A stretch of 25,784 nucleotides of DNA from Candidatus Ratteibacteria bacterium (GTDB taxonomy: Bacteria > Ratteibacteria > UBA8468 > B48-G9 > JAFGKM01). Shown one piece after another: positions 14,677 through 21,901 of this stretch. The DNA is taken from NCBI GenBank assembly GCA_028697565.1, contig JAQVEU010000002.1, positions 1 to 25,784 on the forward strand, written 5' to 3'. Positions within the stretch are counted from its first letter, which is position 1. Each line of letters starts with the position of its first letter. The position numbers and the translations under genes are program-made. The notes below the pieces were generated by a model, which did not search any database, was not told where the DNA came from, and worked only from the letters and a program-made list of their open reading frames with translations.

Positions 14677-15780
14677 TTATGTAAAAAGTCGGGCAATAAA
14701 ACTCTTCTTTACTTTAATCGCTTTATAAGGACAGGCCTCAAAACAGCATAGACAATTTATACACCTTTTGCTGTTAAATTGCAAGTTTTCTGATATTGCC
14801 TTTACAGGACAGACCTCTCTACAGGCATAACACTTCCTGCATATAGCAGGGTCTATAACAGGTATGGCACTGAAATATCGTGCAAAGAAATGTAGAAATG
14901 GCTTAAAAACTCTGGTGGAAAACAATCTGCTGCTCTTCCTTCCTTGGACAATAAAATTTTTCACAGGGATAAGTGTATCACCTACAACTTCTACATCGGG
15001 CAGTCCATATAGGTCTTTGTATATTTTAAGATATGGGACATCATTCGGTTTTACTCCTATCAGATAACAGCATACCATATCCACTGCAACTGCATCACTC
15101 CCTCCGATGAGATAGTTCGTATGCCTTAGGTTTCCCGCAGAAGGTCCATCTCCCTCCATAGAGATAACTGCATCAACCATATTGAAGAACACATATCTTC
15201 TGATTGCTGTATAGTAAGAAACAAGAAAATCAGAAAACTCAAAAGGAGAGACAAATTTGCTGTGCAGTACACTTTTGTGGAATCCAGGTATGAGCCCATA
15301 CAGGTTTTTCAAGGCAGAGGTTATAACTGTAAGGTTGTGCGTCTTCAGTTTGCCTATATTAAATATCTTAAAGTCACGCACATAGTCAGTGACAGGCACC
15401 TGTATTTTTTTACCGGATACATATAGTTCTATCAGTATTGACTTACTGAATTTTACAAGTGGAATACCTGTAATTTCTGATGCATTTTTATATCCACACC
15501 TTTCCCAGTATAATTCTATTGGTTTGTTTATATTGGCAGGGCTATCACCTATGACCTTTTGTGGACAGGGACATAGCCGTACACTTGTTTCAAGCACAGC
15601 AGGATGTGTTGTCACCCCTTCTTCTGGGTACCTTGCTGACAGCATATTGGGCTTGAACAGGACCTTTTCAGGATGTATGGACTGAATACCGGCGAGATGA
15701 AAAATCCTGTTTACTGCCTCTTCAACTACATCTTTTTCATAAGACTCACACCTTGCTACTATAACCTTTTCTTTCATCAT
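14677..15780 (-). CDS. DUF362 protein with C-terminal 2x[4Fe-4S] ferredoxin domain
   Basis: DUF362 domain (about residues 5-290, including VLFKPNMLS, GDSPANINKP, KLKTHNLTVITSALKNLYG and VDAVISMEGDGPSAG) fused to a two-cluster ferredoxin. The cysteines are 314/317/320/324 and 340/343/346/350, each ending in the CP pair typical of 2[4Fe-4S] ferredoxins. The molecular role of the family is not established; members are often found in anaerobes and presumed to be redox proteins. Here it overlaps the first TIM barrel by 4 bp (ATGA) and is followed 13 bp later by another TIM barrel, suggesting one functional unit. No signal peptide is seen, so it is probably cytosolic. Confidence 0.85.
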   Translation of the reverse strand: MMKEKVIVARCESYEKDVVEEAVNRIFHLAGIQSIHPEKVLFKPNMLSARYPEEGVTTHPAVLETSVRLCPCPQKVIGDSPANINKPIELYWERCGYKNASEITGIPLVKFSKSILIELYVSGKKIQVPVTDYVRDFKIFNIGKLKTHNLTVITSALKNLYGLIPGFHKSVLHSKFVSPFEFSDFLVSYYTAIRRYVFFNMVDAVISMEGDGPSAGNLRHTNYLIGGSDAVAVDMVCCYLIGVKPNDVPYLKIYKDLYGLPDVEVVGDTLIPVKNFIVQGRKSSRLFSTRVFKPFLHFFARYFSAIPVIDPAICRKCYACREVCPVKAISENLQFNSKRCINCLCCFEACPYKAIKVKKSFIARLFT

Positions 15781-16616
15781 AATCCACTTATAAGACCCAT
15801 AAGTTTTTTCCCGTAGGTGATATATGTCTGATATGTAACCTCAGGGTCTCCCACTTTACCTTCATGGACTACACTTGCAAGGTGCGGCTCTATAGAAATA
15901 AAACTATTATACCCTGATTTTTTCAATTGTTGCAATATCTCCTTTACCTTTGCCTTCCCTTCTCCGGGATAGGTTGCCTTACGATTTCCATCTTCAAGGA
16001 TTGTATAGTCCTTTATGTGGACATACTCAATATATGGCCTTACCTTCAGATAAAATTCCATAGGGTCTTCTGATGTGTCAAACACGACATTTCCTGTGTC
16101 AAAAAGCAACCTGAAGGCAGGTGAGTTTATCTCCTGTGCAAGAACTACCATATTATTTGATGGTTCTCCCCAGCCACTGCAGTTTTCATGGACAAGTACT
16201 ACTCCACCATCCTCAGCAATTTTTGTCAGTTCTTTCATCCTTTTTATTGCCTCTTTTCCCCACTCTTCATCTGGTAGGGGGTCTTGTTTATTATTGGGCC
16301 AGGACATCACCCTTATATACTTTGTATTGAACCTGTGCATCCGTGGTATAGACATCTTGAGTTCATCCACATCTTTCTGGAAGTTCCCTGAGATTTCTGT
16401 TGCCCAGTTGGCGATACAACTGGCAAAACAGGATACCTTTAGTCCTGATGCCACTACCTTTTCAAAGATACCATCAAACTTCTTATCTGGCATCAGTGTA
16501 ATTGCCTCTCCATCAACATTCCGCAGTTCAAGATATTCCCATCCAAGTTCTTTGTGTGCCTGTATCTGTTTCTCTATTGCCTGTCCTGCCTCATCACTTA
16601 TCCCTGAAAGTTTCAT
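15777..16616 (-). CDS. Xylose-isomerase-like TIM-barrel sugar (phosphate) isomerase/epimerase
   Basis: Third superfamily member and the first gene of the 14-gene minus-strand run; 279 residues beginning MKLSGISDEAG. Metal-site candidates are Glu144 in LVHENCSG, Asp173 in LLFDTGN, His200 in YVHIKDY and Glu243 in SIEPHL, all in the usual order, with the ATYPGEGK loop common to sugar epimerases of this group. An AGGAGGGA ribosome-binding site precedes the ATG. Its TGA overlaps the DUF362 start. It differs clearly in sequence from the other two TIM barrels in the window, so they are paralogues rather than a recent duplication. Confidence 0.82.
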   Translation of the reverse strand: MKLSGISDEAGQAIEKQIQAHKELGWEYLELRNVDGEAITLMPDKKFDGIFEKVVASGLKVSCFASCIANWATEISGNFQKDVDELKMSIPRMHRFNTKYIRVMSWPNNKQDPLPDEEWGKEAIKRMKELTKIAEDGGVVLVHENCSGWGEPSNNMVVLAQEINSPAFRLLFDTGNVVFDTSEDPMEFYLKVRPYIEYVHIKDYTILEDGNRKATYPGEGKAKVKEILQQLKKSGYNSFISIEPHLASVVHEGKVGDPEVTYQTYITYGKKLMGLISGL

Positions 16617-16636
16617 ATCTCCCTCCTATGTTTTGC

Positions 16637-16880
16637 TTAAATTTTACAACAAATATTTCCACTTGACAAAATTTTTGTACAAGTTGGGTATATAGGTAAC
16701 ACTTTGGTAACACTTTGCCCTCCCTGTTTTTGAGATAGACATTCCATAGGAGATAGATAGACCAACAACTGGTGTGGACGATTAGGAATTATACTCTATC
16801 AGCCATTCAGTAAAAGATGGATTAAAAACATCTGGATTATCTATATAATTGCCCATTGTAAAAACTCCTCTTCCACTTAT
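16637..16880 (-). pseudogene. Frameshifted C-terminal relic of a DDE integrase-type transposase
   Basis: Reading the minus strand, three frames in succession give pieces of a transposase C-terminus. The first is VEEEFLQWA (from about 16876). Next comes NPDVFNPSFTEWLIEYN, ending in a stop. After a 1-nt shift the third gives NRPHQLLVYLSPMECL, then QSVTKVLPIYPTCT, and a TAA at 16637-16639. The E-W-L-I-E-Y-N-x-x-R-P-H-Q run followed by SPME is the usual ending of IS3/IS481-type integrase-core transposases. At least two frame breaks show it is dead. The upstream part of the element is not recognisable before the glycosidase gene ends at 16956. Confidence 0.7.
16641..16669 (-). promoter_or_regulatory. 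Sigma-70-like promoter ahead of the 14-gene operon
   Basis: On the minus strand TTGTCA (16664-16669) and TAAAAT (16641-16646) are separated by exactly 17 bp, and the first gene's ATG is at 16616. It is the best match in the 340-bp spacer. It lies inside the 3' end of the transposase relic, so chance or an IS-donated promoter must both be considered. An imperfect dyad CTTG-ACAAAA / TTTTTGT-ACAAG (16662-16683) overlaps the -35 side. Confidence 0.42.
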
Positions 16881-16955
16881 AAAATGCCTTTATCTGATAT
16901 CTTTTCCAGAACTATGGAGGTGTTACCTACATATCTCAACTTCTGCATTCTCTCC
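16881..16955. other. Rest of the operon-upstream spacer, no gene recognised
   Basis: Together with the relic and promoter above, this completes the 340-bp spacer 16617-16955. The minus strand offers a 23-codon frame (16877-16948) with a GGAG site just after the glycosidase stop. It has no recognisable features and may be more transposon debris. Confidence 0.4.
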
Positions 16956-19088
16956 TTACTTCTTTAACAAAAATAGGTTCCATTCGCCTGGCTGTATTTT
17001 AAGCGGGATGTTCAATTTTGCTTTTCCTTTCCTCTCCGGGTATATCTTTTTCCCCTCTTTGATGTTAATAATGTATTTGTCTCTGATAATCTCTGAAGGG
17101 ACTTCAAGGAATGCCTTTTTGTTATCCGAGGGGTTAATAATAAAAAGGAGTTCTCCATTACTACTTTTGCCATATCTGTATATTAGATTCTTTCCATCTT
17201 TTTTATCAGTCAGATGTACACGGACATCAGGGATACACCCATGTTTTTCAAGTAAGTGCCATATGAGACCCGTAAAGTTTTTATCAAATATTCTGTCACC
17301 CCTGTTATAATGAGCCCCTATAAAGGTGCCAAGTCCATAGACCGTCCCTTTGCCTGTTGCTCCTGCTACTGCGATAACCCGTCCCTTACTGTCTCTCGCT
17401 AAAATCCTATGTCTATCAGTGGATAGAGGACTTATCCAAAACCCTGCCTTCATACGAAATATCTTACCGTCTATTTTTAAGGTAAAACTTTCGTGTTCAA
17501 TGGGCTGTCTTTCTATTTCTGAATATATTCCAAGTTTATAAGATGGTGTTCTCTCTTTCCCTGGATACCGATAAAAGCCCAGTGTGTCAAATGCCCCTGT
17601 ATCTGCTTCAGAGAGTATAACCCCACCGTTTTTAACAAAGTCCTCCAGTGCCTGTGATGTTTTTTCTGAAATGACTAAAGGGAAAGGGAGAAAAAGGAAC
17701 TTCAATTTTTTCAGAACTTCAAGATGGCTACTTTCAACAACTTCATAAGGGATATTTAGGTGCTCCAGTGCTTTGAGATAACCAGTTAAACTTCTCATTG
17801 CCATATCAACATTTCCATATTGCGACCATTCAAGATAGTAGTTTGATGGTTCAAACATTACACCTACAACTGGAGCTACTGGTTTATAACTATCAAGCAG
17901 TGGACTATATTTTTTAATAATCTCTGATGTCTCTTTAAGTGCCTCAAGTCGTTCATCTGCGAGTCCGTCGTTTCCTGCAATACCAAATCCACCGGATTCT
18001 CTGCCAAAGACCTCATCCCGCCAGCACCAGAATATTACTGCCTTTGCACCTCTACCGAAGGCATTCCATACCCATCTCTGCTGTGTATCTGCCTTGACAG
18101 GAGTATGAGCACATAGTCCATTCCTGGCTGCGCCTCCCTGAAGTTCGCTTACCCATAAAACTTTTTCAGAGACAGCAGAACGTATTGCCTCAACCCTCAC
18201 ACCAAACTCACTGTCATCAAACATTCCCCAAAAGGGGAAGTGTGAACAGCCAAACCCATCCAAAAACTCTATAAAGTCCCAGTCATTTCCTCTGCATAGT
18301 GGTTGTTCTGTTCCCCATCCACCAGAAAGTATTGAAGGAGCACCGCAGTGTGCAGATATAATACTTTCTACACCTGCCTTTCTCAGTGCCTGCGCACGGA
18401 ACCTCATTATATCCGATGCCCTCCATGTAAGGAATTTTAAAAATTCCATACACTCTGTATAGTTTCTTCCATCAGGGACTCTCCCTGGGTACACATCTGC
18501 CCAGTTAGTATAACGGCGCTTCCATGCTCTATTCAGTCCTTCTATCTCTCCATATTCTCTTTTCAAAAATTCCCGGAACCTGTTCAGTGTTTCAGGACAG
18601 TAGCATACATATCCATCCGAGTGAACACACCACCTTGTCTCATTCCAGCAGTCCCATCCAATAACTGTCTTTTGCTTTCCATATCTTTTACCAATCTTAC
18701 TCAAAAACCGGACCATATACTCCTTTACCTTCGGATGGTCAGTGCATCCACCCGGGGTTATGCCCACAATACACTCGCATCTTGTGGAGGAGAGTACCTT
18801 TCGTCCTGTGTGGTCAATCATAACACCTTCAGGGACAACACGTTCTATCCAGAATGGCTGGATTTCAGCAATGGTGCTTATTACCACTTTCAGTCCTTTT
18901 GCCTCTGCTTTTTCAATAAGGGTGTCATAGTCGTCAAAGATAAACCTACCTGGTGATGGTTCAATCCATCCCCAGCATGCCCAGAGTTGTACTACATCTA
19001 TTCCTGCATCTTTCATCCTGTTTAGGTCATCATCCCAGAATCTTTTCTCCGGGAAAGGTGGCCTGTAATACTGTGTTCCTATAAACAT
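16956..19088 (-). CDS. Glycoside hydrolase family 42-like beta-galactosidase
   Basis: 710-residue glycosidase with the GH42 layout: a catalytic TIM barrel (about 1-380), then a trimerisation domain with a glutamine-amidotransferase-like fold (about 395-600), then a small beta domain. The acid/base candidate is Glu150 in WDCWNET and the nucleophile candidate Glu315 in WVSELQGG. The barrel begins GTQYYRPPFPEKRFWDDDLNRM-like and continues VQLWACWGWIEPSPGRFIFDD, both family-typical. Cys162-x-Cys164 before FREFLKREYG recalls the GH42 zinc site, but the following cysteine is missing. There is no signal peptide, so it acts on imported oligosaccharides. AGGAGGAG precedes the ATG. It stands as a single gene with its own promoter region. 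Activity on a beta-galactoside is the default; other beta-glycosides are possible. Confidence 0.8.
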   Translation of the reverse strand: MFIGTQYYRPPFPEKRFWDDDLNRMKDAGIDVVQLWACWGWIEPSPGRFIFDDYDTLIEKAEAKGLKVVISTIAEIQPFWIERVVPEGVMIDHTGRKVLSSTRCECIVGITPGGCTDHPKVKEYMVRFLSKIGKRYGKQKTVIGWDCWNETRWCVHSDGYVCYCPETLNRFREFLKREYGEIEGLNRAWKRRYTNWADVYPGRVPDGRNYTECMEFLKFLTWRASDIMRFRAQALRKAGVESIISAHCGAPSILSGGWGTEQPLCRGNDWDFIEFLDGFGCSHFPFWGMFDDSEFGVRVEAIRSAVSEKVLWVSELQGGAARNGLCAHTPVKADTQQRWVWNAFGRGAKAVIFWCWRDEVFGRESGGFGIAGNDGLADERLEALKETSEIIKKYSPLLDSYKPVAPVVGVMFEPSNYYLEWSQYGNVDMAMRSLTGYLKALEHLNIPYEVVESSHLEVLKKLKFLFLPFPLVISEKTSQALEDFVKNGGVILSEADTGAFDTLGFYRYPGKERTPSYKLGIYSEIERQPIEHESFTLKIDGKIFRMKAGFWISPLSTDRHRILARDSKGRVIAVAGATGKGTVYGLGTFIGAHYNRGDRIFDKNFTGLIWHLLEKHGCIPDVRVHLTDKKDGKNLIYRYGKSSNGELLFIINPSDNKKAFLEVPSEIIRDKYIINIKEGKKIYPERKGKAKLNIPLKIQPGEWNLFLLKK

Positions 19089-19111
19089 ATTCTCCTCCTT
19101 ACATCCTTGCT

Positions 19112-19140
19112 ATTATAGATTAAACCTTAACCTCTCAGAA
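19112..19140 (-). promoter_or_regulatory. Promoter of the GH42-like gene
   Basis: The minus strand has a perfect TATAAT (19112-19117), 24 bp before the ATG at 19088. The hexamer 17 bp further upstream is TTCTGA (19135-19140), a poor -35 match of the sort seen at activator- or repressor-controlled promoters. Confidence 0.45.
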
Positions 19141-19146
19141 GTTAAG
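19126..19146. promoter_or_regulatory. Operator-like 21-bp dyad overlapping the GH42 -35 region
   Basis: The arms CTTAAC (19126-19131) and GTTAAG (19141-19146) are exact reverse complements. The inner TCT and AGA extend the symmetry to 9 of 10 pairs about a central C at 19136. Its place between -20 and -40 of the adjacent promoter fits a repressor site. No cognate regulator gene is next to it. Confidence 0.45.
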
Positions 19147-19674
19147 TAATAGAGATATTTTACCACGCCTTTTTTAAGAAACCAAACCACCTGATTATCC
19201 ATTCTTTCATCTCTTCATCAAATCCCTTTAATAGAGATAATCTCCCACAGACAGATATTTTATTTTCTCTCGCCCTTTTTCCAAAAGTTCTATTTCTATA
19301 GGCACTTGACCTGATAAAAAAGGTGTAATATATATTACTTTAAAGCACATGGAGATACACTGGGAAGATAGTTATCTCTCTGAGGTTTTCACAGGAGCAT
19401 CCTTAAGCAAGAATAGTTTACATCCTGTACTGGAAGATGTGGGACAGGATAGACAAGGCATAGCAGAGTTTTTAAGAAGTTTTGTGTGTGGGTATTTATG
19501 GATGATTGTCTTAGGACAGAGGAAGAAAGAGATTATCTTGGTCGGATAGAGACATTAGGACTACATATTACTTAATAATTGGGAAGTTAGGGATTAAACT
19601 TTGAAAATTTTCCAGTGGATTTGAAGAGAGAAAAGATATGCTGTAATATAAAACTCGTAAAGGGGGAAAATACA
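19147..19674. other. Stretch without an intact gene; decayed coding-like frames on both strands
   Basis: On the minus strand 19163-19339 is open for 59 codons without an ATG near its start and ends in DEEMKEWIIRWFGFLKK before a stop, like the tail of a lost gene. On the plus strand, a frame from 19349 (HPVLEDVGQDRQGIAEFLRS) seems to continue in another frame at 19498-19575 (RTEEERDYLGRIETLG). This is vaguely like the C-terminal part of REP-associated (Y1) transposases. I do not regard any of these as functional genes. No tRNA or other RNA gene is seen. Confidence 0.35.
19306..19334 (+). promoter_or_regulatory. Sigma-70-like promoter reading rightward
   Basis: TTGACC (19306-19311) and TATATA (19329-19334) are 17 bp apart on the plus strand. 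It would transcribe the decayed region and, 340 bp on, the D-2-hydroxyacid dehydrogenase gene. No closer promoter for that gene stands out. Confidence 0.4.
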
Positions 19675-20679
19675 ATGAAAAAAGTCAAGATATGTCTTCT
19701 ATTAACATATGAAGGGGTAGGAGGAAAAATTTTTGACAAGGATGTTATAGAAGAACTCAAAAAGATAGGAGATGTTTTTATATGGGATGGGAAGACACCT
19801 GTACCTGTATTTTGTAAAGATGCTGATATTATAGTTACCAGTTGGGGCTCTCCAAAATTAGATGTTTCTATACTGAAAGTTGCCCCATCTCTTAAGTTTA
19901 TATTCCATGCCGCAGGAACAATCAAGACAGTGGTTGACCCGGAGTTGATGAAAAAAGGTGTAAGGGTCAGTTCTGCCTCAAATATACTTGGCAGGAATGT
20001 TGCAATTACAACTTTTGGATTAGTTCTTATAGGAGTGAAAAAGATTCCATGGTGGAATGAATATATAAAAAGCACAGGAAACTGGCGAGAAAATAATTTT
20101 CTGCTAACTTATACAAATGAGATTGGAACATCTACTGTGGGTGTTATCAGTATGTCCAATGTAGGAAAAAACCTTGTTTTGTTACTTAAAAATGTGACAG
20201 ATAATATTCTTGTTTATGACCCTTTCTGGACAAGTGGTGATATAGAAAAATTCGGTGGAATAAAGGTTGAAATTCTTTATGAGATTGCGGAAAGGTGTGA
20301 TGTTATTGCTTTATGCACCCCATTTTTGAAAACAACAGAAGGGATGATAGACAGAAAATTTTTCCAGAATATGAAGAATGGGGCAGTATTTATTAATACA
20401 GCAAGAGGGAAAATAATTGATGAGGCAGCACTTATAGAGGAACTCAAAAAGGAAAGGATTTTTGCCTGTCTTGATGTGACAGATCCTGAAGAACCACCAC
20501 CTCCTGACAGTCCTTTAAGAAAACTAAAAAATGTTTTACTCTCTCCTCATATTGCCGGTATTGTAAATTCAGGTATGAAGGATATAGGAGTATTTTGTGT
20601 TGATGAGATAAAAAGATTTATAAAAAAAGAGGTACTTGTAAACGAGATATTATTAGAAAAACTTGACATTACTGCCTGA
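19675..20679 (+). CDS. D-isomer-specific 2-hydroxyacid dehydrogenase family protein
   Basis: NAD-dependent oxidoreductase for D-2-hydroxyacids such as D-glycerate, D-3-phosphoglycerate or D-lactate type substrates. The ATG at 19675 gives 334 residues and has an AAGGGGG site 9 bp upstream; an in-frame GTG at 19615 lacks support. Catalytic Arg244 (NTARGKIID), the acidic residue near 272 in LDVTDPEEPP and His292 (LSPHIAG) form the usual triad. In the nucleotide loop the sequence is VGVISMSNVGK (155-165), so Ser replaces the first two glycines of GxGxxG; related sugar-acid dehydrogenases often have GxSxxG. It is a lone gene converging on argG, 11 bp away. Confidence 0.85.
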   Translation: MKKVKICLLLTYEGVGGKIFDKDVIEELKKIGDVFIWDGKTPVPVFCKDADIIVTSWGSPKLDVSILKVAPSLKFIFHAAGTIKTVVDPELMKKGVRVSSASNILGRNVAITTFGLVLIGVKKIPWWNEYIKSTGNWRENNFLLTYTNEIGTSTVGVISMSNVGKNLVLLLKNVTDNILVYDPFWTSGDIEKFGGIKVEILYEIAERCDVIALCTPFLKTTEGMIDRKFFQNMKNGAVFINTARGKIIDEAALIEELKKERIFACLDVTDPEEPPPPDSPLRKLKNVLLSPHIAGIVNSGMKDIGVFCVDEIKRFIKKEVLVNEILLEKLDITA

Positions 20680-20690
20680 TGCCATTAGTG

Positions 20691-21884
20691 TTATCTCTTT
20701 TTTGCACGCAGGCCTTCAAGTTTTGAAGGAAGCCCAAATATCTCAAGGAATCCCTCTGCTGCTTTATGGTCAAACATATCTTTTTCAGTATAGGTTGCCA
20801 GGGTCTCACTATATAGAGAATAAGGCGACTTCCTTCCTGTTATGATACAGTTTCCTTTGTGTAGTTTTAGTCGGACCTCACCTGTAACAAACTTCTGGCT
20901 TTCCTTCACAAATGCGTCTAAACACTCCCTTATATGTGAAAACCACTGTCCAAAATAAACAAGTTGTGAATATCTCTGGGCAACCATCTTTTTGAATTCA
21001 AAAAGGTCCCTTGAAAATACGAGTTTTTCAAGTTCGTTATGTGCAGTGTGAAGTATAACCGCAGCAGGTGCCTCATATATCTCTCTTGACTTAATTCCTA
21101 CCAGGCGGTCTTCTATCATATCAATCCTCCCGATGCCATGTTTTCCCCCTATGTCTGTCAGCGCCTCAATAAGTTTTATTGTTTCTATCTTTTTCCCATT
21201 GAGGGATGCAGGGACACCCTTTTCAAAGCCAATGGTGATATATTCTGGCTTTACTGGTGATTTCTCCGGAGAGGCAGTAATCTGATAGGCATCATCAGGT
21301 GGTTCATTCCATGGGTCTTCAAGTTTGCCACACTCAATAGATATTCCCCAGAGGTTCCAGTCAATACTGTATGGCTTTGCCTTTGTCACAGATACAGGGA
21401 TATTGTGTTTTTTGGCATATTCTATCTCTTCTTCCCTTGACATAAACTCCCATTCCCTTACAGGTGCTATAACCTTTAGTTCAGGTGCCAGATACCTTGT
21501 TGTGAGTTCAAATCTTACCTGGTCGTTCCCTTTTCCTGTACAGCCATGTGCAATTGCCTGTGCTTTCTCTTTCTTTGCTACATTTACCATCCCTTCCACA
21601 ATAAGTGGCCTGGATAAGGCGGTGGCGAGTGGATACTTGTCCTGATATACTGCCCCTGCCTTCAGTGCAGGGATGATATACTCGTTCACAAACTTCTGTC
21701 GCAGGTCATCAAAGTATAGTTTTGAGGCACCTGTATTTATGGCTTTTACCTTCAGTCGTTTTTCATCCTCTGTCTGCCCTATATTTGAGGTGTAACATAT
21801 AATCTCCGCATGATATTTCTCTTTCAGCCACCTTATTGCTACTGATGTATCAAGTCCACCTGAATAGGCAAGTACTATCTTCAT
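20691..21884 (-). CDS. argG: Argininosuccinate synthase
   Basis: Condenses citrulline and aspartate with ATP to argininosuccinate, the penultimate step of arginine synthesis; 397 residues, normal length. The N-terminal PP-loop AYSGGLDTS (6-14), HGCTGKGNDQVRFE (citrulline/aspartate binding), YSIDWNLWGISIECG and DIGGKHGIGRIDMIEDR are all intact. AGGAGG stands before the ATG. It is the last gene of the minus-strand run that begins beyond the window with plsY, 17 bp after a bactofilin-like gene. No argH follows here; the next gene converges from the other side. Confidence 0.97.
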   Translation of the reverse strand: MKIVLAYSGGLDTSVAIRWLKEKYHAEIICYTSNIGQTEDEKRLKVKAINTGASKLYFDDLRQKFVNEYIIPALKAGAVYQDKYPLATALSRPLIVEGMVNVAKKEKAQAIAHGCTGKGNDQVRFELTTRYLAPELKVIAPVREWEFMSREEEIEYAKKHNIPVSVTKAKPYSIDWNLWGISIECGKLEDPWNEPPDDAYQITASPEKSPVKPEYITIGFEKGVPASLNGKKIETIKLIEALTDIGGKHGIGRIDMIEDRLVGIKSREIYEAPAAVILHTAHNELEKLVFSRDLFEFKKMVAQRYSQLVYFGQWFSHIRECLDAFVKESQKFVTGEVRLKLHKGNCIITGRKSPYSLYSETLATYTEKDMFDHKAAEGFLEIFGLPSKLEGLRAKKR

Positions 21885-21901
21885 CTTTCTGTCCTCCTTT
21901 T

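Noticed and set aside
16663..16693. Plus-strand TTGACA followed by GTATATA
   Set aside because: Spacing of 19-20 bp is too long and it would only read antisense into the glycosidase gene.
16695..16716. Perfect tandem 11-bp repeat GGTAACACTTT, one helical turn apart, upstream of the operon promoter; looked like paired activator sites
   Set aside because: It falls inside the transposase relic and encodes its QSVTKVLP stretch, so coding history explains it; kept only as an unproven possibility.
16784..16858. Separate 24-aa gene starting MGNYIDNPDV with a GGAAGAGGAG site
   Set aside because: The peptide is one frame of the broken transposase, and its stop arises from the 1-nt frameshift.
16877..16948. 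23-aa minus-strand frame with GGAG right after the glycosidase stop
   Set aside because: No hydrophobic, basic or family signature; likely chance or transposon debris.
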